From Nocardia arthritidis (GTDB lineage: Bacteria > Actinomycetota > Actinomycetes > Mycobacteriales > Mycobacteriaceae), in the NCBI RefSeq assembly GCF_011801145.1, contig NZ_CP046172.1, positions 9,424,001 through 9,488,000 of the forward strand: DNA of 64,000 nucleotides, read 5' to 3'. A program made the position numbers and the translations under genes. Below, one piece after another: positions 58,792-64,000 of this stretch; within the stretch, counting starts at the first letter, position 1; the number at the start of each line of letters is the position of its first letter. The notes beneath the pieces are model-generated. The model did not search any database. It saw nothing but the letters and a program-made list of their open reading frames with translations, and was not told the DNA's origin.

Positions 58792-59432
58792 CGGGTCGTC
58801 GCCAGGATCTCGTCGGCGATATCCTCGTCGAGGCTGATCCGGACCAGGGCCGCGGCCAGCGCGGCGGTGCGGTCCTTCGGCGCCAGGTCGGCGAGGCGGT
58901 CCGGATCGGCGGGCAGCCGAATCCTGCTGGCGCCCTTGAGCGCTCGCTCGTCGAAATGCGGGCGCACCCAGGGCCAGATGTCCTGCACCTCGCGCAGGAA
59001 GATATCGCTGCCGACCGGACCGATGCCCTGGAACTGCTGCAACAGCTGCGCGGCGTGTTTGGGGTCGCACCTCGACTCTCGGGCGAGTTCGCGCAGGTCA
59101 CCGTGGTAGTGGTCGAGAACGCGGGCCGCATTCGCACCCAAGCGGGAGGCGGTGCTCTCGTCGTAGCGGCGGTAGTGGGCGCGGCCGAGCGCGTCGACCA
59201 GCTCCTGCCAGTCGGCGTCGGCCACCCGGCGCGGGGTGTTGTATCCGGTGTCGACCAGCTCCTTCGTCGCCGCCACCGCGATCCTGGCCGCGATCCGAGT
59301 GCTCAGCAGCTGGGAGAGCATCAGCAATTGGAAAAGCGGCGCGGGTTTGTCGGCCAGCGCGATACCCGCTTCGGCGGCATAGCCGGTACCGATCCGCTGC
59401 ATCAGTTCCTTGACGACATCCTGCTGCCCCAT
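58788..59432 (-). CDS. HhH-GPD family protein (endonuclease III-like)
   Basis: 214 residues from ATG 59432. Helix-hairpin-helix LLQQFQGIGPVGSDIFLREV; the surrounding fold matches endonuclease III/MutY-like base excision proteins, but the four-Cys iron-sulphur cluster of those enzymes is absent from the C-terminus, and the Lys normally in the hairpin (G-x-G-x-K) is not seen. It may be a DNA-binding protein or an Asp-only glycosylase of an actinobacterial subfamily. Overlaps convergently with the ADH gene by 4 bp. Confidence 0.82.
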   Translation of the reverse strand: MGQQDVVKELMQRIGTGYAAEAGIALADKPAPLFQLLMLSQLLSTRIAARIAVAATKELVDTGYNTPRRVADADWQELVDALGRAHYRRYDESTASRLGANAARVLDHYHGDLRELARESRCDPKHAAQLLQQFQGIGPVGSDIFLREVQDIWPWVRPHFDERALKGASRIRLPADPDRLADLAPKDRTAALAAALVRISLDEDIADEILATTR

Positions 59433-59526
59433 GGTGGCCTCCTCTGCGGATATCGGAGACGTACCCACCAATCGGAAGCCCACACCATCCAGCCGGTCAA
59501 GCTGGGGAAACCCCTATTTTGTGCCG

Positions 59527-61068
59527 TTATCGCGGGATGAGGCTCAGGGTCCCTTCGGCGCTGCGGGCGGCGGTGAGGCAGGCGGTGGTGGTGAATTGGT
59601 CGGCCAGGGGATGGCGGGCGCGGGCGCGCCATTTGCGGACGGCGGCAACGGCTTCGGTGCGCTGACGGTCCGGGTGTGCGTCGATGGGGAGACCCAGGCG
59701 CAAGTGCGGGGCGATGCCGGAACCGCCGATCAATCGGTGCAGTTCGGCGAGATCGGCTGGGGGAAGGGATAATTCGTCGGTGCGCAGGCGGCCGAGCAGA
59801 CGCAGTTCGGCGAAGCCGTGCACATCCGCGAGCAGGGTGCGCACCTGGGGCAGCAGCTGGTCCGCCGCGGTGCCCGGATAGGCGCTCAACACCCGGGCCA
59901 GGGCGGTCAGCGCCGAATGCGCCTTCAATTGGTCCGCGCGCTGGGCGAATTGGATATCGAGCACGGAACGCAGTTCATCGACACCGCTGCGTTTGGTCAA
60001 TTCCGCGGCCAGCGTTGCCGAATCGCGGACACCGAGCCGGATCAGCGTGATCGCCATCCGAATCCCGAACAGCCCGAACCGCTCGGCGAGCTGGGCCCGC
60101 ATTTCGGGTCCGACCGGCAGCGGCAGGTCGGGGCGGGCGAAACGATCCGCCGACAGCAGCGCCGCACCCAGATCGTCGACGTGCACACCGGCCAGCGCCT
60201 CGAAGGCGGCGAACTCCTGCTGCCGCAGCGTCGCCGCGGCGAAGGCGAGCAGTCCGGCCACCGGAATCACGGCCTGGCACAGGCCGGTTCGCTCCAGCTC
60301 ACCCGCGAAACGCACGGCGACATCGCGGGCCGAATTCAATGCGTCGATCCGGCCCGCGCCGATCTCGTCGGCCCTGGACACCACGCCGACCACACCCAGT
60401 GGGCCCGGCAGGCTGGAAAGTCCCGGCCCCGCAGCGGTTCCCGCGCCGATCCGCTCCAGGAACCGGATATCGGCGGCGTCCAGCCTTCGCAGCAGATACA
60501 CCACCGCATCGGCGCCGGGGACGGCCATACCGCCCGGATCGGCGCCGGGCGTGAGCAGCCGCGCGGTGCGCTGCGACACCTCACGCGACAGCGACGAGGT
60601 GCCGGGGGTATCGATGATCGTGGTGTGCGTGAGCGCGGCGGCCGGCCATTCGACCTCGAGACGGTCGATTTCCCGCGGCCCGGGAACACCCCAATTCAAC
60701 TGTCCGAGATCGAATGTCAGCCCGTGTGCGCCTGCGCCGCGGCGCACGACGACATGCGCCCGCTGCCCGTCCGGCGCATGCGCGGTGACGCTCGGTGTCG
60801 AACCGTAGCGATACCAGGTGACCACCCTGGTGCATTCGGTCGCGTCGGTGGGGGCGATGTCCTGTCCGACAAGCGAATTCAACAGCGTTGACTTACCCGC
60901 CTTGAGCGAGCCCGCCAGCGCGACCCGCAGCGGCTGCTCCAGCCTGCGGGCGCAGTCGGCGAGCAGCGCGCGCGGCTGCTGATGCCCGGTGTACGCCTGT
61001 CGTGCCGAGTCGACCAGCCGATGCGCCTCGGCCACGATTCCGGGCGCCCTGCGCGCATCGGCTTTCAT
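59527..61068 (-). CDS. iniC: Dynamin-like GTPase IniC homologue
   Basis: 513 residues from ATG 61068; the frame extends to GTG 61125, which overlaps the iniA stop by 4 bp and may be the real coupled start. G1 loop AGSLKAGKSTLLNSLVG, threonine of G2 in TECTRVVTW, G3 DTPGTSSL and G4-like SRADEIGAGRID. Matches IniC in the stretches LKAHSALTALARVLS, RSAEGTL and others. Bacterial dynamin-like proteins repair or remodel the cytoplasmic membrane; in mycobacteria iniBAC is induced by wall antibiotics such as isoniazid and ethambutol. Third gene of the operon. Confidence 0.92.
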   Translation of the reverse strand: MKADARRAPGIVAEAHRLVDSARQAYTGHQQPRALLADCARRLEQPLRVALAGSLKAGKSTLLNSLVGQDIAPTDATECTRVVTWYRYGSTPSVTAHAPDGQRAHVVVRRGAGAHGLTFDLGQLNWGVPGPREIDRLEVEWPAAALTHTTIIDTPGTSSLSREVSQRTARLLTPGADPGGMAVPGADAVVYLLRRLDAADIRFLERIGAGTAAGPGLSSLPGPLGVVGVVSRADEIGAGRIDALNSARDVAVRFAGELERTGLCQAVIPVAGLLAFAAATLRQQEFAAFEALAGVHVDDLGAALLSADRFARPDLPLPVGPEMRAQLAERFGLFGIRMAITLIRLGVRDSATLAAELTKRSGVDELRSVLDIQFAQRADQLKAHSALTALARVLSAYPGTAADQLLPQVRTLLADVHGFAELRLLGRLRTDELSLPPADLAELHRLIGGSGIAPHLRLGLPIDAHPDRQRTEAVAAVRKWRARARHPLADQFTTTACLTAARSAEGTLSLIPR

Positions 61069-61121
61069 GCGGATCTCACCAGTTCTCCTCGGCACTCGCC
61101 GGGGCAGGACCATGCCCGGCT

Positions 61122-63146
61122 TCACCGCGACACCGTACCCGTGGACGCGGATCCGGGCGTGGGATCCGTGGCGGAGCCGGTTCGCAAACCCGGCTCACCT
61201 GTTGAATCCACAGGCTGTGTCGATATCCGCCGAGGCGGCACGGGCAGGCGGGCGAGGGCTCCCGCGTGTTCCACAGCGTGCGGAGCCGGGCCGACGGCAG
61301 CGGGTGGTGCGGACGCCAACTGCTGCGTCTGCATCGCATCGGCGTATCTGCGGAGTTCGGCGACCACGCGAAGCTGCCGCTCGAGAACGGCGGCGCGCTC
61401 GGTGCGGCGCGCCGTTTCCATCGTGGCGGCCTCCTGTGCGGCACGCAGGGATTCCTCGATGGAGCGCAGGCTGCGGTCGGCGACACCGGTGAAGTGATCA
61501 CGTAGCGCCCGATGGATGCGGTGCAGGCGATCCTTGGATTCCTTACCCGCATGGAAGGCCACATCGTCGAGGAAACGGCGGATGGCCTGTTTCGCCTCGT
61601 TCCGGCGGCGCGCCAGCCTGGCCTGCTGCTCATCACGATAAGCCTTGCCGCCCACCAGGACTCCGGCGCTGATGGAGATCGGGTTGAGCATCGCCAGACC
61701 GGCGAACGTGCTGGCCAACCCCACCATCAGCACACCGCCGTACGATCCGCGCATGCCGACGAGCAGTTTGCTCACGATGCCGATATCGGGTTCCAGATCA
61801 GCCAAAGTGCCCGAGCCAGTGCGACTTTCGGTCGGAGACACATCGGGTCCGACATCGGGCAGATCCACCGCGCCGACCTCGGTGAAGTGCTCGGCGACCC
61901 GTTCGGCCAATTCCACGGCCCTGGTGTGTGCGATCAGCAGATTGTCACCTATGGCCAGATCGACTGTACCGCTGAGCCATTCGGATATCCGATCCCACTG
62001 TTTACCGGGATCGTTCTCGTCGATCCATTCGTCCGCGGTAGCGGCTATGCCGCGCAGCCGCTCGCGCAGATCGTGATCGACATCGCTCGCCAGATCCGTG
62101 ACACCGTCGCCGAGCGTCTGCTGCCAGGCTGCGGTGCGCCGATGCAGTTGCTCGGCGGCGGTTTTCGCCGACTGCAACTCACGCACCGCGGCCGCGCCCT
62201 GACGTGGATCACGCAGCGCCACCAGCTCGCTTCCCAGCGCGAGCGCCAAATGTTCCGCGGCGGAATGGATATCGCGCGCCACCGCATTCCGCGTCAACAG
62301 CTGATCACGCGCGACCACACGATCCCGCAGGAACTGGTAGAGCTCGCCGAATCCGGATTCGCGGCCGAGCTGCGAATCCTGCAGGCGCATCGCGTGTTCG
62401 CGCAGCAGCGCCGAGACCGCAAGCACCGGGATATCGAGCCGCGCCCGCGCCAGATGCCGCAGATCCGCGGCATGCACCTGACGCCAGTGCGGATAGAGGT
62501 CGGTCTTGCCGAGCAGCAGCGCGGTCGACGGGCACAGCTCGCGCACCTGCCGCAGAAAGGCCAACTCCGGCTCGGTCAGCTCGGTAGACGCGTCGGAGAC
62601 GACGAATACCGCGTCGGCCGCCGCGGCGAGTCCGAGTACCGTTGCCGCACCGGAACTTCCGTGCGCGCCGACGCCCGGAGTGTCGACCAGCACGATGCCG
62701 TCGGCCAGCAACGCATTCGGCAGCTGGATTTCCAGGCGCAGGATCCGCCTGCCCTGCGCCAGTGCGGATCGCGCCGAAATGCTCGCGATCTCATCGATCG
62801 GCACCGCCACCCGGATCTCGCCCTTGGTCGCGGTGTCGGCGGCGAGCACCAGATCGGCGCGTGGCTCCTGGCCGTGTACGAGCAGCGTGGTGACCGTGGT
62901 GGTCACGTCGTCGCCGACCGGGCAGATCGCGATATTCAACAGCGCGTTGATGAATCGGCTCTTGCCCTGGTCGAGTTGTCCAGCGATGACGATGCGGTGG
63001 CGCGGATCGCGCACCCGTTCCGCCGCCGCCTCCAAACGGCCGACCAGGTCGTTACGCCCGGCGGCACGGGCGGCGGCGATCGTCTCGCCGAGCACCGGCA
63101 GCAGGGGCGCCGCCGGTGGTCGAGCATCAGGTACAGGGGTACCCAT
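61122..63146 (-). CDS. iniA: Dynamin-like GTPase IniA homologue
   Basis: 674 residues. G1 AGQLDQGKSRFINALLN, G2 Thr in VTTTVTTLLV, G3 VDTPGVGAHGS, G4-like LGKTDLYPHW; helical stalk to about 400; a hydrophobic membrane-binding paddle GMRGSYGGVLMVGLASTFAG at about 430-450 that is close to M. tuberculosis IniA; C-terminal coiled coil. It binds GTP and membrane and was linked to isoniazid tolerance in mycobacteria (knowledge). The stop and the iniC GTG overlap, so translation is coupled. 69 bp after the iniB-like stop. Confidence 0.93.
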   Translation of the reverse strand: MGTPVPDARPPAAPLLPVLGETIAAARAAGRNDLVGRLEAAAERVRDPRHRIVIAGQLDQGKSRFINALLNIAICPVGDDVTTTVTTLLVHGQEPRADLVLAADTATKGEIRVAVPIDEIASISARSALAQGRRILRLEIQLPNALLADGIVLVDTPGVGAHGSSGAATVLGLAAAADAVFVVSDASTELTEPELAFLRQVRELCPSTALLLGKTDLYPHWRQVHAADLRHLARARLDIPVLAVSALLREHAMRLQDSQLGRESGFGELYQFLRDRVVARDQLLTRNAVARDIHSAAEHLALALGSELVALRDPRQGAAAVRELQSAKTAAEQLHRRTAAWQQTLGDGVTDLASDVDHDLRERLRGIAATADEWIDENDPGKQWDRISEWLSGTVDLAIGDNLLIAHTRAVELAERVAEHFTEVGAVDLPDVGPDVSPTESRTGSGTLADLEPDIGIVSKLLVGMRGSYGGVLMVGLASTFAGLAMLNPISISAGVLVGGKAYRDEQQARLARRRNEAKQAIRRFLDDVAFHAGKESKDRLHRIHRALRDHFTGVADRSLRSIEESLRAAQEAATMETARRTERAAVLERQLRVVAELRRYADAMQTQQLASAPPAAVGPAPHAVEHAGALARLPVPPRRISTQPVDSTGEPGLRTGSATDPTPGSASTGTVSR

Positions 63147-63215
63147 CGGGAAGGTGACCTCTCTCAGTCCGGTTCGAATCCAGTGAGGTGCGAAACCTCA
63201 GTGCGATTCGAAATC

Positions 63216-64000
63216 TCAGTGCAGGCCGAGACCGCCGTGGGTATCGGTGGCCGCGCCGAGATCTGCGTGCGTATCGGCATGTACGCCGGTGCCGCCATGC
63301 AGACCCGAGTCGAGTCCCGAGCCGAATGCACTCGAAACATCAAGGCCAGACCAGGTATTCGCGGTCGAGTCGATGGTGGAGGCGACGCCCGAGTGCGTTC
63401 CGATGCCACCGCTCAGCCCCGCGCCGGTGTCGACCGCACCATGCGTACCCGCGCCGACGGTCCCGCTCACCGCGGCCCCGCTGTGCAAACCACTGTCGAT
63501 CCCTGTGGAAACCCCTGTGCTCGAACCACTTCCGAGCGCGGCGCTCCCCACCCCGCCACCGAGATCCGATACGGCATGTGCGCCACCATCCACAGCACCA
63601 CCCACGCCTGTGGAAATACCTGCCCCAAACCACTTCCAACATGCGCACCGGTATCCACCGCCCCGCCGACGCCGGCACCGACCTGCCCTCCGGCATTCAC
63701 CGCGCCTGCCAACCCACTCGAAATACCCGTCTCCAATCCGGTCCCGACATGCGCACCGGCATCCACAGCGCCACCCACCCCACTGGCCAGCCCGGTCCCG
63801 ACGTGTGCACCACTGTCAACCGCGCCGGTAAGTCCCGCAGTCAAATCCGACGCGGCATGCGCCCCACCGGACAGCCCCGTCCCCAAACCACTCCCAACCT
63901 GTGCACCGGCATCCACAGCGCCACCCACGCCACCGGTCAGCCCGGTCCCGACGTGTGCACCACTGTCAACCGCACCGGTAAGTCCCGCAGTCAAATCCGA
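63216..64000 (-). CDS. IniB-like Gly/Ala/Val-rich repeat protein, frameshifted and cut by window edge
   Basis: The gene runs in from beyond base 64000 on the minus strand. Two overlapping frames are needed: 63994-63467 codes repeats of GAHVGTGL..GGVGGAVDAGAHVG and then derails, while 63605-63216 continues the same style (GVGGAVDGGAHAVSDL to HGGLGLH). The switch falls near 63622, where a T appears to be missing compared with the homologous repeat CCTGTCCCCAAACC-type copy at about 63890. Composition and position upstream of iniA fit IniB. Either a real one-base frameshift or a sequence error; the intact product would be a long repetitive, possibly secreted, protein. Confidence 0.75.
63791..64000 (-). 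repeat. 150-bp tandem repeat in the iniB-like gene
   Basis: The stretch at about 63791-63850 recurs at 63941-64000 with one or two differences, an offset of 150 bp (50 codons). Shorter 60-bp submotifs of the GAHVGTGL type lie between. Such arrays expand and contract easily and can create frameshifts. Confidence 0.85.

Overview
The window is high-GC DNA with dense actinobacterial genes and many 4-bp ATGA/GTGA start-stop overlaps. Gene content and order point to a mycolic-acid-producing member of Mycobacteriales, most likely Nocardia or a close relative. The pointers are: a TtfA-like mycolate transport factor, a fused HadA/HadB mycolate dehydratase, an EmbR-like SARP-FHA regulator, IniA/IniC dynamin-like GTPases, and blocks whose order recalls M. 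tuberculosis Rv0357c-Rv0365c (purA to the GH76/DedA/fba region), Rv0382c-Rv0385 (pyrE, ttfA, clpB, flavohaemoglobin), Rv0350-Rv0353 (dnaK, grpE, dnaJ, hspR) and Rv0341-Rv0343 (iniB, iniA, iniC). The genus is inference; the homologies come from reading conserved motifs and recalled gene order, not from a search.

Layout. 1-9.6 kb is accessory: a truncated SDR divergent from a TetR regulator, a MocR-type regulator, an Ogt alkyltransferase, an MFS transporter, an Ada-AlkA fusion with a decayed glycosylase domain, a glycine-zipper exported protein and a polytopic glycosyltransferase. 9.6-24.4 kb: a large LuxR/ATPase regulator, a 36-residue membrane peptide, purA, an Rv0358/Rv0359-like pair, a family 2 glycosyltransferase, a FUSC membrane protein, DUF3151, a 1219-residue low-complexity membrane protein with a (QQG)14 tandem repeat, and fused hadAB. 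24.4-36.3 kb: a two-component system flanked by two DUF4190 paralogues, a SpoU methyltransferase, a GH76 enzyme, two DedA proteins, fba, an EmbR-like regulator, an Excalibur protein, a DUF4185 (GH183-type) secreted protein and a haloalkane-dehalogenase-like hydrolase. 36.4-45.1 kb: a VapBC-type module, a YhhN protein, fabH, pyrE-SDR, ttfA, a DUF5666-type protein and clpB. 45.3-50.3 kb: a quinone oxidoreductase and three flavohaemoglobin-type reductases. 50.3-54.4 kb: the hspR-dnaJ-grpE-dnaK operon (transcribed leftwards). 54.7-58.8 kb: a TetR-SDR-P450-alcohol dehydrogenase cluster. 58.8-64.0 kb: an HhH-GPD protein and an iniB-iniA-iniC operon whose repeat-rich iniB-like gene carries an apparent single-base frameshift and leaves the window.

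Functional themes. Cell envelope functions are scattered through the whole window (TtfA, HadAB, GH76, DUF4185, DedA, FUSC, IniA/C, glycosyltransferases, EmbR-like). Proteostasis is coherent: clpB and dnaK each have a HAIR-type inverted repeat upstream, matching the HspR encoded at the end of the dnaK operon. The most unusual items are the truncated Ada-AlkA protein, the type II flavohaemoglobin cluster with a globin-less partner, the giant repeat protein with recurrent K-T-x-A-L/M motifs, the orphan 36-aa membrane peptide framed by hairpins, and the frameshifted iniB-like gene. I saw no tRNA, rRNA, CRISPR array, insertion sequence or prophage.
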